Shown in pieces: positions 46,601-57,942 of a stretch of 64,000 nt of DNA. The notes under the pieces are model-generated. The model was not told the origin of the DNA. It was given only the letters and a program-made list of their open reading frames with translations, and searched no databases. Source of the DNA: Quercus robur (Eukaryota; Streptophyta; Magnoliopsida; Fagales; Fagaceae); assembly GCF_932294415.1 (NCBI RefSeq), contig NC_065538.1:17769656-17833655 (forward strand). Direction: 5' to 3'. How positions within the stretch are numbered: position 1 is the stretch's first letter; every line of letters starts with the position of its first letter. A program made the position numbers and the translations under genes.

Positions 46601-49600
46601 TAATAATAAAATTGGTGTGTACATTATTGGGCCATAATAAAGATGACACAAATAAATAAAATTGGTGTGTACATTGTGAGGCAAAAAAAAAAAAAAAAAT
46701 TACATGATTGAAAGCTTGTTTTCTAGGAGATGTGAGAGTTATATGATGTAAATCTTTAGGTGATAGTCACTTTCAAACATATGTGATGAATTTTGTAGAC
46801 ATTGTGATTGTTTACTATCTACATATCACCTCACATATATCTCAAGCTATTACTAGTTGCACACACTGCATAAGTTATTCTTTGCTAAACTTAGTACATG
46901 ATAGTGTGTGTGAATTTGTTTTGGCCATCCAAGATTATATGTTCCTTGATTTTAATGCAAAATGTGTTTGATGTTTGAGTTTTGAGGACAAATTGGTTGG
47001 AAAAACTTGTTTTTGGAAGATCTGGGTTGAATTCAAGTGTTTTTTGAAAAACTTTTAAACTCATATTCATGCATTTCATTTATGAAATACTGTGATTTGA
47101 GGAGTTTCTACATAAAATTACTCTGTTTTTCAAAGATTTAAGTTTTCCAGATTTTCGATCAATCGAAATTGTTTCTCGACTGATCGAAATTGCGATTAAA
47201 ATTTTGATTTGAATCTGCCTAACTCGATCGATACTCAATCGATGCTCGATCGATTAAAACTGGAAAATTTCAGTTTTTAAGTTTTTGACCAAAATTCTTT
47301 TTCATGCATCATTTATGTGTTAGGATTCACATGTATTGCATTGTTTTTTGTATCCATCTTGCAGTTTTGCAGTCATATCTCTCATTGTTTTCACACATAA
47401 CATGCATACACTTTGCTAAATTGGGTACTCAACTTGATCTAAAAATTGATTAATTAATTTTTAAGTTATGTACTTTTTAGTATATGCTATTTTTATGTGT
47501 GAACTGCAGAAAATATTTTTCTTAAGAGATATGATAGATAATCAATGTGCAAATATTTTCTCTACTTGATTTGAGTTCAAACACCATCTATTTATGGGCC
47601 ACATAGTGTCAAGTTTACATCTATTGAAAGAAAGAATATTTTTCCTCATGTGTATCCTCAACTTAGTTTTTAAGTATGCTTTGTGCGTCTTTATTTTCCC
47701 CACCTCCTAAATTTTCCCCAAAACTGTTTTTTTCCAAAACTTGTTTTGTTTTTCCTATTTTTATAGGGGGAGAAAAGTTTTTTTTTAACCTTTGTTGTTC
47801 ATAGAGGGAGTTGTTGCTCTTCATAGGAGGAGTTGCCTCTATCCTTTATAGAACTAGATTCATTTGTTTCCTTGATTCTCCATTTTCTCTTAACTTTTGT
47901 TGCGTATGTTTTCTGTTTACTCTTTGTTTGAGTTGTCTTTGTCATTACGTGACAAAAATGGGGAGAAATAGATGAAATGTGGGAATCCTGTTTAAAAAAG
48001 TTTTTAAAATGTTTTGTTTAGGGAGAGATAAAATTGTTTTTGAAAGGGGGAAAAAATAAAAACTTTTTGATGTATCTAACTTAGGGGGAGAGTTAGAATT
48101 TACTTTTTTTTTTTTTTTATATTGTGTTTCATATTATTGTTTATATGTCTTTCTTTCCACACATGCGGTGATGTGTTCTTTTGAGTGTTTCAAGAAAGAC
48201 AGGTACATTCTGATCAAGACCTTCTACCTCTTCTTGTAACTTCTAGGTTAGGAGTCTTAGATTAGAATTTTTGTTGTATTTGGGCATTTTATTGTATTGG
48301 GTTGTTCTTGTATTTAAGCATTTCATTTTGTATGTAAGTTTTGTCACGAATTGTCAAAGAGGGAGATTGTTAGGTTTTAAAAATTTAGAACAATTGGCAA
48401 ATCGTGAACACAAACTTGTCTAGATATAGATCCTAGAGTTTATAGGTATTATTAGACAATGCTTAAAGTGATTCAAGTCAAGATCCAAGAACAAGCAAGC
48501 TGTAGAAAGAAGAATTCAGAATTGCCCGGTTCGATCAATCGAAAGACAAGCTTGATCAATCGAAAGACAGGCTTGATCGATCGAAACACGTATCTGTAGA
48601 ATTCTATTTCAGCCCAAACTCTACTTAAACGTATTGGGTTTCAAGTAAAACATTACTAGCATATAAAGGAAACCCTAAACACGTTTTTATAAGGCTTTTT
48701 AGAGAGAGAAGAGTGTGCTTCTTTTGTATCTAGGGTTTTGTACCCAAAAAGCTCTCTCATATCTTCTATTCCTTGAAGAATCTCAAGATCCGATGTTGTA
48801 GAAGTTGCTGTCTTCTCTAGTCATCAAAGGTGCTGATAATCTAAACTTTCAAGAGTGATATTGGAGTCACAAACAGGAGAGTTTGTGTTTTTTATCACAA
48901 GTGTGGGTGCTTGTGTTGCAAAGGCCAAGGTAAGAAGTAGTCCGTGGACTCGAAGCTATCATGGGGTCTTGATAGTAAGTTTTCTACTCGAGATAGCAAT
49001 AGGATGTTAGTAGTCTAAGTTCTATTGTACAAACTTCAATTCTTTCATAGTGGATCTATTTTACCTTGAGGATAGCTAGGTTAAATCCTCCCCAGGTTTT
49101 TTACCGATTTGGTTTTCCTAGGTCTTTATATCGTTGTGTTATTTAATTTTCTGCTACTTTACATGATATGATTGTTTTGTTTTAACCTAGATCTGAATAA
49201 TATATCTAAGTATTCACTTGGTTAATTAATTAGGTTAAACAATCTATTTTACAGGGGTCTATAAACATACATACCTATCAGTTGCAGGTGTAGATAGTAG
49301 CTTCGAATGAATCAACTTGTAAATTCCTGAAACACTAAACAAAGCATAAATGCATGTGTGGAATATACAAGTAAACCAAAATAGAAATTCTTGATTTCAC
49401 AAAATATAAAATAAAAGACATATATTATAAAGAATAACCATCATATAATGTATAAACATCACAATATAATCATAATGTATCAAAGTTTGTGAAACAAGAA
49501 CTAAAATAAAAGAAATAAAATACATACATCAAAAAAAATATATACATCTCCATAAAAGAACTCCCCATACCAAAAAAAAGTTATCTCCCCCTATCACTAT

Positions 49601-49755
49601 GCACTCCCCCTTTTTGTAACGTATTGCCAAAGGGCAATCATGGCTGATCCAAGGGTGGAGCTGGTGGAGAGGCACCTCTAGTGGCAGCAAGCTCAACTCG
49701 TATGGCAGCAACCTCATTGAGCAAATCCAAGAGCAGCTGTCCATGTGCTGAATGA
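43601..49755 (-). mobile_element. Truncated Copia-type fossil, interrupted by another LTR element
   Basis: The 3' LTR lies at 43601-44469 (869 bp, TG...CA when read on either strand as expected). Internal sequence continues at 44470-44585 and resumes at 49268-49755 beyond the nested element. The 49520-49755 end contains repeated GGGGGAG-type purine tracts and a short coding tail on the minus strand. The 5' part of the element and its second LTR are missing, so it directly abuts NB-ARC sequence. Broken and old; the LTR is clearly related to those of the nested element. Confidence 0.65.
44586..49267 (+). mobile_element. Non-autonomous Copia-like element (LARD-type), nested
   Basis: The LTRs are 44586-45473 (888 bp) and 48368-49267 (900 bp), starting TGTTAGGTT. 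The target duplication TACAT lies at 44581-44585 and 49268-49272. A primer site TGGTATCAGAGCG lies at 45480-45492 and a purine tract GAGGGAGAT ends at about 48367. The 2.9-kb interior has no recognisable gag or pol; only a 79-codon frame at 45534-45773 follows the primer site. Large LTRs with a non-coding interior fit a non-autonomous derivative that relied on a related Copia element. LTR differences are visible, so it is much older than the Copia at 6061-11410. Confidence 0.85.
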
Positions 49756-50584
49756 CCTGTAAGAACTAGTAAAAACTTTTTTCCTATCAAACTCTCCTTC
49801 AATGTAGTTTGAATCATATTAAAGTCTGTAGTGTCACATATTTGTAAAGTGACAGCCTCAAGAATTAATTTTGTGATCTTAAGCACATCAAATTCTTCAG
49901 AAACACAAACCCAATATCTAAGGCGAAAATGTTTAGTGATTCTTTGATCATTGTAGATAAGTCGAGCAAGGGTGGTCTTGCCAATCCCACCCATGCCCAC
50001 TATGTGAATCACACAGGGGTGGTCATTGGTTTTTGCATAATTTGAGATTAACAAGTTGACTATTGGCTCTTTATCATCATCCCTACCATAAATTCTAGTT
50101 TCTTTTAGTACAGAAGTTGTGGGAACTCTTTGGGAAGATTTCCCTTCAACACCTGCTCTCAGGCCTATAACATTTGTTTGTGTAACTAGAGATTCCAGCC
50201 TATCGAGGACTTTTTCTATGTTTGATTCTAGTTTCATCCCAGTCAATTAAATGAAGTAGAGATAAAATTATGTACCTTACTCTTAGCTTCCAACTGGCAC
50301 TGCAAAACTTTAGTAGCAATCTCATCTAAAAGGTCCTCTGCATCATAGACATCATCTTTGAGCTCATCAAGCCACTTTTTCACAGCTGGGTTAGTGATTT
50401 CTTTTTCCTCTGCATCATTGAGCACTGCGTTAAGGGCAAGACAAGACGTCTCCAACTTCTTTAGCAGTGTATCAGAGACTTTTCTTCCCCGGATGAAGTC
50501 CAGAACCTCTCGAGATGCCAATCTGTGAAACAACACGCGAAGGGTTGCATTCAGAATTGCTCCTCCCACTAGGGCCTCAGTCAT
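49638..50584 (-). pseudogene. CC-NB-ARC resistance-gene fragment ending in retroelement sequence
   Basis: The minus strand starts at ATG 50584 (MTEALVGGAILNATLRVLFH). The Rx-N type coiled-coil region includes LNAVLNDAEEKEITNPAVKK and the EDLLDEIATKVLQ segment. A one-base frame change near 50245 precedes the rest: the linker, the P-loop VGMGGIGKTTLARLIYND, RNBS-A-like RYWVCVSEEFDVLKI, and kinase-2 up to KKFLLVL at about 49756. At that point the gene stops matching the family and reads into about 39 codons of retroelement-derived sequence (TGHSAHGQLLLDLLNEVAAI) before a stop. GLPL, MHD and all LRRs are absent. In intact CNL proteins this domain binds ATP/ADP to switch the immune receptor. Here it is a truncated remnant, possibly still transcribed. 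Confidence 0.85.
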
Positions 50585-51584
50585 GTTTTTCTTTTTGCAA
50601 TTAATGGAAAGAAATTGGATAAAAATAACTACAGCAAACTAAAAGAGATCAGTTGGTTACTTTGTGGTGTAAAAGCCCGTGCACTTCTTACTTGATTTAT
50701 AAAGATGCAGTCCTTGTCCTTAGGTGAGGTGCATGCCATGCCTTCATAGCCGTCGAGGTTGACTTGACCTTGCTTGGTAAGGATGAATTTCACAGTTTAG
50801 ATCAAACGCAAAGGATGACGAACAAGATATGAATAAACTAATGAGAATGGCACAAAGTTGCAATTTGAAGTAGTCCTTTTCCATGAAAGTTATTGTCATT
50901 TCTATTTCTTTTTTTGGTAGCATATTGGCAATTCTATAAATCTTATGCTAATCATCTTTGCGATTACATTATCACGAATTTTTCCCACTAATTCATTGAA
51001 AGGGTCTACTCTATAGATAAGTTGTGGCAAAAATGATATCTAGCTGGAAATGGATGTTCATTCCCTTTTTCTCCAGGTGAACCGTTTCATGATCCAAACA
51101 ACTCTATTCCAAATACCGTCAAAAAAATTACTATGATTAAATCTGTGTAACGCAATGGCTTTTAACTAGTCTATAAGACTATAATATTAATAACAGGATT
51201 TCCCTTCTACTTAAAAAAATTTAAAAAAAAAAAATAGGATTCTCTGTTTGGATTTCAACATTTTGCGTACTAAAATATCCTTACACAAATTCTTAAACTC
51301 TCTAAAATACCCCTATCTTTTAGTTAAATACTGTAATCTTAAATTTAAAAATACAAACCGGTTAAAAAAATAATTTACTATTTAAATTCCCCTATATTAT
51401 TTTTTTTTTCCCTTCTACGATCTGAATTACTACTTTTTATTTTAAACTCAAATTTCAAACTTTTATCAACTTTCACATAGAGAAAGATCTCAAAAATTAG
51501 GACACTATCTCTATCTCACTTTTAAACATTATGACACTAAACCCGAAATTAAAAAAATAATATAATGCAATGATCGAGGCTAAT
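50585..51584. other. 5' flank of the NB-ARC fragment
   Basis: Non-coding. Any surviving promoter of the minus-strand NB-ARC fragment would be here. No element or gene was recognised. Confidence 0.4.
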
Positions 51585-51593
51585 TTTAAAATA

Positions 51594-52803
51594 GGGGTAA
51601 TTGTAGTAAATCCACCTGTGGTTTAGTTCGAAATCACTTAACCTACCCGTGGTTTAAAAAGTGTTACTTTACCCACCTGAGGTTTGATCTGTTTGTTTCC
51701 TATAACCCACATTTGTTAAAAATGTGGGCAAATATGTATTTTTGCTTTAATTTTATGTTTTTCTCCTCCCAAGACAAAACAAAACAAAACATACAAAAAC
51801 AAGGAAAACAAGATCAAAAAAATGTTATTTGTAAAAAATTTAATACTGGCCTAAGAACTCCAATAAATCACAAAATGTCTTTGTAACACACTCAGGGCAT
51901 TCCACCAACAAAAGTGGTATTTCCTTCTCAAATTCTTATCTGAAACATGGCTTCCACCTCCATTTCAATCAATATTACCACCATTGCACAGATTGCGACA
52001 ATGGTAGGTGATAAGCTCTCAATCATGAATTATGTCATGTGGCGTGACCAAACTCAGCCACTCATTGAGAGCATCCAAATGCTCAATCACAAAACAGAAG
52101 GTTTTCAACAACCAAAAGTTGTCTTGACCACTCAGGGAGGAAAAGAGAAAGTCAACCCTACATACATGACTTGGAAGCAAGAAGATGGACTCATAAAGAG
52201 TCTCATTATTGACCTCGACACAACACTAGAAGTTTGGAAATGTCTTTAGGATCGCTATGCAAACTCCTCAAACGAAAGAGTACGAGATCGGCAACGAAGC
52301 TGCAAGAAATCTCTCTGCTCTTTCTCTGTCCCAGATCTCTCCCTCTGTCTTTCTTCGCTCAAACCCCAGTTTAGTCTTGGTTGTATGTAATAATCTCTTA
52401 ATTTTCCACATTTTTATTTTTTCTCCGAAACAATGCAATCTCTTAATTTTCATTATTACCCACTTCATCAAAACTTATGTAATAATCATAGAAAATTCAC
52501 CAAGAAAGGGGGTTGGGTTCTTGTGCCGTTATGAAGTTTGAAATGCAAAAACATTTCACAAACTTTTTTTTACCAAATAACATTTTTTGATCTCGTTTTC
52601 CTTGTTTTTGTATGTTTTGTTTTGTTTTGGGAGGAGAGAGACATAAAATTAGAGCAAAAATACATATTTGTCCCTATTTTTAACAGAGGTGGGTTACGGG
52701 AGATAAACAAAGCAAACCTTGTGGGTAAAATGACATGTTTTAAACCACAGGTAGACAAAGTGATTTTAGGCTATACCACAAGAAGGTTTGTTGTAATTAC
52801 CCC
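51594..52803. mobile_element. Small MULE carrying a gag fragment, 1,210 bp
   Basis: Inverted termini of roughly 200 bp start GGGGTAATTG and end AATTACCCC. Flanks TTTAAAATA (51585-51593) and CTTAAAATA (52804-52812) agree at 8 of 9 positions, fitting the 9-bp MULE duplication. The termini share 'acccacctgaggt', 'cacctgtggttt' and 'ctacccgtggttt' with the large MULE at 56510-62100. No transposase is present. The interior holds a retroelement gag piece, so it resembles a Pack-MULE. Confidence 0.8.
51947..52249 (+). pseudogene. Captured Copia gag fragment
   Basis: About 100 codons read MASTSISINITTIAQIATMV and continue with SIMNYVMWRDQTQPLIESIQ and VNPTYMTWKQEDGLIKSLI. This is the N-terminal gag region of Ty1/copia polyproteins (the segment that recognises 'NYxxW' and 'W..qD.li.sli'). 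Only this fragment is present and it is broken. It lies between the two MULE termini, so it was carried as cargo. Fossil only. Confidence 0.65.
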
Positions 52804-52812
52804 CTTAAAATA

Positions 52813-53086
52813 ATACTATGATGCGTGTCATCCAACCAAAACATTACCAATAAATTTGCTAAGAATTTTAAATAACTTAAATTAAATATTAAAGCAAAAT
52901 CATTACTCATAAGAAAGTAAAAAAGATTATATTGTCGAAAATCCCTTTTTTGGATTAAGAAAGGAGTAGAACTTTCTATTTATAATGGACCAAGTAAGTG
53001 ACTACAAGATTCATTACTTAATATTCATTTTTAAGTGGTCATTATTGATTTAGCTCAAATTTTGGGATTTTTGGGAGCTCAATCTA
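52813..53086. other. Non-coding AT-rich stretch
   Basis: No gene or element was recognised here. Confidence 0.4.
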
Positions 53087-53088
53087 AA

Positions 53089-53120
<32 letters not shown>

Positions 53121-53206
53121 AAAATTTTATATATTACTAAGAATGTTTTCCAAAGTTTTAAGGAGCATATAATGTGACTTCGTCTCTAACTAGATCTCAC
53201 TTTATA

Positions 53207-53239
<33 letters not shown>

Positions 53240-55110
53240 AACAACTCACGTTTTGACTAAATGATAAGATTTTAAAATAATTTATAATTAAAAAAAAAAT
53301 TCTATTCAAACTATATGTCTATTATTAAAATTTTCTAAACTTAAATCTACACAACTCAGGTTTCTGTTATTTTCTTGAAGTATAATAAATTTTGGACTTA
53401 GAAGCTGTGGTTGGGTTAAGTTACTACTCTTACTATATATATATATATAAAATAAAAATAAAAATAAAAAAAGATTCACATTTTGACTAAAGGATATAAG
53501 ATTTAACAATAATTTAAAATAAGATTTAACAATAAATTAAAACAAATTTAAATTATATTCAAACTAAAAGTCTATTAGCAAAAAATTCTAAACTTAAATC
53601 CTACACAACCCACATTTTTGTTTTTGTTTTTTTTCCTCAAGTATAATGAAAGTTGAGCTTAGAAGTCGTGATTGGGTCAAGCGGCTACTCTCACTAATTA
53701 GTAAATTAATTTTATTAAAAAAAAAAAAGTAGCTCACGTTTTGACTAAAGAATAAGATTTAACAATAATTTAAAACCAATTTAAATTCTATTCAAATTAA
53801 AAGTCTATTATAAAAAATTTCAAAACTTTAACAATAATTTAAAACAAATTTAAATTATATTCGAACTAAAATTCTATTAAAAAATATTCTAAACTTAAAT
53901 CCCACACAACCAACACTTTTTTTTCCTTCAAGTTGTATCTTATTAAATTAATATTTTAAGATTCAGATCTTTTAGAGTTCTTAAAGTACTCTATCATCTA
54001 GAGTTTTTTAAATTTCCACCATTCTTTTTAAAACAAATGGTTGAGATTATACCACATCATCAATCCATTACATTCTTAAATTTGTCTTTCAAAAAAAAAA
54101 AAAAAAAAAAAAGAGTACTACTATCAAATGTAGGATTACTAAATGAGTCTAATCAATCTCCTTCTTCTTTTTTCTTTTTTCTTTTTCTTTTTTTTTCTTT
54201 TTTTAATTTTATTTTATTTAAATCATCAACCACAAAAGCTCTCCTACAGTCCTACCTGAATCAAGGGCATAATCAAATCATCCATGTATGTTTATTGGAA
54301 GAGCAAATAAACCATATAAGTAAAATCAAATCATCCATGGTAGTTTAACGTTAATAGGAGTTTTTTTTTTTTTTTTTTTGAAAGATAAATTTAGGGATTT
54401 ATTAATGGATTAATTATGTGGCGACATCTTGGCCATTTATTTTAAAAGAATGGTGGAGATTTAAAATACTCTACCTTGTAGACTACCCTAGGAACTCTAG
54501 AAGATCTAAATCCAATATTTTATTAGTATATTAAGCTACAAAGCTCTTAACTAAGGGTAAGATTTAACAATAATTTAATTTAGATAAAACTTTATCATCT
54601 AAATTTTAGAAATTTAAATTCTACTCCAACTAAATGTCTATTATCAAAATTTTCAAAACTTATATATATTCAATAAAGTAATTATATATTTTTTATTTGG
54701 ATAAATTTCCTCAATTAAGGGATAATATTTAACAACTATTTAAATTAGGTAAAACTTTATCATTTAAATTTCAACAAATTTAAATTCTATTCAAACTAAA
54801 AGTCTTTTATAAAAGATTTATAAATTTAAATCTCACACGAAAACCCACGTTTTCTTTCTTAACAAAACTCACATTTTGACTAACGGATAAGATTTAACAA
54901 TAATCATATTTTTTATTTTGATTTTTTCCCTCAAATTGCATGTTTTAACAATAATTTAAAATAAATTTAATTAATATTCAAAATAAAAGACTATTATAAA
55001 AAAAATTTGTAATCTCACTTAGTGTAATATATTATTAATATTTATTTAATAATTTAGTTTTAATTATTTTAAAATTTTTTAGCTTAAATATGAATCCTCA
55101 TCAAGCCATG
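53087..55110. repeat. Diverged tandem array, unit about 200-230 bp
   Basis: A unit with 'cacgttttgactaaa', 'ataagatttaacaataattt', 'ttcaaactaaaagtctatta' and 'ctaaacttaaatcccacac' recurs near 53240, 53470, 53730, 54540 and 54860, with partial copies between. TA microsatellites at 53087-53116, 53212-53239 and 53436-53450 mark some junctions. It is non-coding, and the frames inside are chance. Confidence 0.6.
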
Positions 55111-55125
55111 CGTCACACAGGAATT

Positions 55126-55410
55126 ATATATATATATATATATATAGCCAAAGTTGAGAGAAAATCAAATTCAATTCTAAATTGAAGTTTAATTTTACGC
55201 CACGTGTCTCAGCTAATTTTTTAAATTTGTGTATCAAGAGAATTATTTGGTGCAAAAATCAAAAAGTCTAAATTCAATTAGATTCTAAATTGAATTTTAA
55301 TTAGAGTTCAATTTTGCGCCTTGCCATCAAATTTTTTAATTTTTGTGGCAAGTGAATTACTGAGTGCAAAAAACGAACAATCTAAATCTAATTAGATTCT
55401 AAATCATGAT
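55126..55410. repeat. Helitron-related interior fragment
   Basis: After a TA microsatellite (55126-55145), the sequence follows the interior of the Helitron at 29669-30369 ('aaattcaattagattctaaattgaatttt', 'aatttttgtggcaagtgaatta'). It ends at 'gattctaaatcatg' without the terminator hairpin. It is a truncated relative. Confidence 0.6.
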
Positions 55411-55429
55411 GCAAGTATTCTGCTAAATT

Positions 55430-55650
55430 GTTTTTGATCTTATTTGATCTTTTATTTTTATGTTTTTTGTGTTTTTAGAGGAGAGAGACATAAAAGTAGT
55501 GCAAAATTGCATATTTAACCCTATTTTTAAGAGAAGTGGGTTACAGAACTCTAGCTGAGCTAATTTTAGGTGGGTAAAGTGTTAAATTTCAAATCACAGG
55601 TAAGCAACTTAAATTTCAGGCAAACCACAAGTGGGTAAGTTTTAATTTGA
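55430..55650. mobile_element. Lone MULE terminus
   Basis: It matches the right terminus of the small MULE (about 52590-52803): 'ggagagagacataaaa', 'ccctatttttaa', 'gtgggttac' and 'aaatcacaggta'. No partner terminus was found, so the rest has been lost. Confidence 0.6.
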
Positions 55651-56509
55651 CTTTTTTTTTTTTTTTTACATCAATCCCAACCAAACTCAAAAACTCATTG
55701 TCTCAGTTCTAAAGTGTTAAGTTAAGATAGCTTGACCCCAATTAATTAATTCAATTGCCAAGTTGATTAATTAGGTTCAATTGCATGCAAAGTGTGAAGG
55801 CACCAACAAATCACCAAATAAACTAAATGTAGCGGAAATTAAATTTACACAGTGATTTTTTGACAAATAGAGAAAACCTCTCACAAAGCAAAAACCCCAT
55901 CGGGTGATTTTAAGGTCACCACTCCCAAGAATTCACTAATCAACAATCAAGCGGTTACAAGAATAAGGAATCTTACCACTATCCTGGCTTATTCCAAAAT
56001 ACCAACTAACAATTGAACCTTTGCTTCAATACCATATTGAACTTGATCTTGTAGTAGCCTTCTTTCCTTTGATGCACAAATCTCCAATCTATGACTAACC
56101 CTTTATATGGAACCTAGTACGTGACTAACTCCAGCAACTTTGAACGATGTTGTTGGTTACAAAGTTCTTCACTTCATCAACAATGAAGATCATGAAGCAC
56201 TTGGTTACAAAACCCTATGACGTATGTGAGAGTGCTTTTTCTCTAGCACTCAGGCCCAAGGATCCCGGGCCGAATAGTTGTAGTTTGGTGGACCGGGCTT
56301 TGATTCATCGTAGTTAAAGGGCTGTTTAAGAATCAAGTGGTGCACAGGGCATGCATCCTACAATACATATAAACTAACAAACAAGGATATTTGTATTGAA
56401 CAACAAATTAAAACAACAAAGTAATGCAGAGAAAAAAATAGTAAAAGTACAAAGTAATGATTAGGGATCCTCAAATCAGTAAAGAATATTTCATTGAATT
56501 TTCTTTATG

Positions 56510-56841
56510 GGATAATTACACATAACCCACCTGTGGTTTGGGCGAAAATCACTTTGCCTACCCGTGGTTTGAAAAGTATCACTTAACCCACCTGAGGTGT
56601 GTTTCCGTCACTCTCCGTAACCCACCTCGGTCTCTGCCGTTACAAAAACACCTTTTAACCCCAAAACAGAACATAATGCGAATCAAAACCCCCAAAACTC
56701 AAACACTTTTCGAGAGAGAGACCCGGGGTGCGATCAGCTTGTTCTTCGTGGTTTGGAGCATGTGGAGAGGGAGAAAACACTTGTTTTGCATCATCGAACC
56801 TAGGCAAGGTATGTGTGACTGTTGTTCATCTGCATTTGGGT
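56510..56841 (+). promoter_or_regulatory. Left terminal inverted repeat with leader exon of the GRF gene
   Basis: Besides the transposase recognition end, the repeat contains CTAGGCAAG followed by GTATGTGTG. This is a strong splice donor at 56808/56809. An acceptor (tgtacttcccag) lies at 56917, giving a 109-nt intron just before the GRF start codon at 56936. The promoter and leader exon therefore most likely lie in the repeat. Confidence 0.65.
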
Positions 56842-56935
56842 CTGTTCCTGATTTAGGGTTTCAGATTTTGTTCAAGTGTGAACTTACTGTGTGAAAGTCT
56901 AAATTTGTACTTCCCAGGAATCGTGTTATGTTGAG

Positions 56936-57463
56936 ATGTCTTCATCAAGTGGTAATTTCTCGGGTTCATGTGGACATATGTGTAATGAGCAGACTTGTGT
57001 TTTGAGAACAAGTTTGAGTTTGCACAATTTTGGGAGGAGGTTCTTGGGTTGTAGCCGTTATAAGGTTGGTCCTAAGTGTCCTTTCTTTGTTTGGATTGAT
57101 AACCCAACCTGTCCTCGTGGGAATGAAGCTGCACTTTTGGCTCTAGAGAAGATGTCTAGGCTTCAGACTGCTCTCCAACTTGCAAATGAGAGGGAAATGA
57201 CAGCTCTGAAAACGGCAGAAGAAGCTAGGCAAATGGCAGAAAAGGCTCTTGAAGAGGAAGCCATAGCCAAGGAGAGGGAGAGAAAGGCTCGAGCTGTCTG
57301 TGCAAAAGCTAAGGAAAAAGCCATTCTTGCTAAAGAGAAGCAAAGAATGTGGAAGTCTGCATGCATTTTGTCATGGATCTTTTTTGTTATTGTTATGTTG
57401 TTGTGTTTTGGCTCAATTGAGTTCTCTGGAGTGAAGAGACCTAGATTGTTGCCCCTGAAGTAG
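56936..57463 (+). CDS. GRF-type zinc-finger, coiled-coil, membrane-anchored protein (175 aa)
   Basis: ATG at 56936, 19 nt after the predicted acceptor. Residues 12-56 form a GRF zinc finger: C12, C16, C21, the GRRF motif at 33-36, C39, C48 and the aromatic FFVWID. Residues about 62-143 are Ala/Glu/Lys-rich and strongly helical, a probable coiled coil. Residues about 146-167 (ACILSWIFFVIVMLLCFG) are a hydrophobic membrane anchor near the C-terminus. GRF fingers in other proteins bind single-stranded nucleic acid; small plant proteins with a GRF finger and a C-terminal helix are common but uncharacterised. The gene is intact, lies inside the MULE and runs toward the transposase. Its function in the element is unknown. 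Confidence 0.88.
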   Translation: MSSSSGNFSGSCGHMCNEQTCVLRTSLSLHNFGRRFLGCSRYKVGPKCPFFVWIDNPTCPRGNEAALLALEKMSRLQTALQLANEREMTALKTAEEARQMAEKALEEEAIAKERERKARAVCAKAKEKAILAKEKQRMWKSACILSWIFFVIVMLLCFGSIEFSGVKRPRLLPLK

Positions 57464-57640
57464 TTAATTGGTTAGTAGAGATAGTTATGGCAATGGCGTT
57501 AATGAATTTGCATTGTAATAGCACTAGCCTACTGATGTAATGTTTTGATGTGTCAATGAATGAAGAATTGGTCAATTATTGAGTATTTTGTGCATATCAT
57601 AACAACCATTCAATGGAAGAAGTAATGGTCAATTATCAAT

Positions 57641-57862
57641 TTGGCTGTGCATACCATAACAACCATTCCACAATAAAAACTTCCATACACTATATTAGAA
57701 AAATATACTTGGACACAATTTGTAGTAGTAATAAATAAACTTCCATATAATTTGGCTGTGCATACCATAACAACCATTCCACAATAAAAACTTCCATACA
57801 CTCTATTAGAAAAATATACTTGGACACAATTTGTAGTAGCAATAAATAAACTTCCATATAAT
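57641..57862. repeat. Tandem repeat, two copies of 111 bp
   Basis: 57641-57751 and 57752-57862 are near identical (start ttggctgtgcataccataac). They lie between the 3' ends of the two convergent MULE genes. Confidence 0.9.
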
Positions 57863-57942
57863 CTAGTTTGGACAAATATTGTTCCATACAAACTGTGATA
57901 TCACAACTTCCATATAACAACCTGGAGTGTATTGTACTTTAA

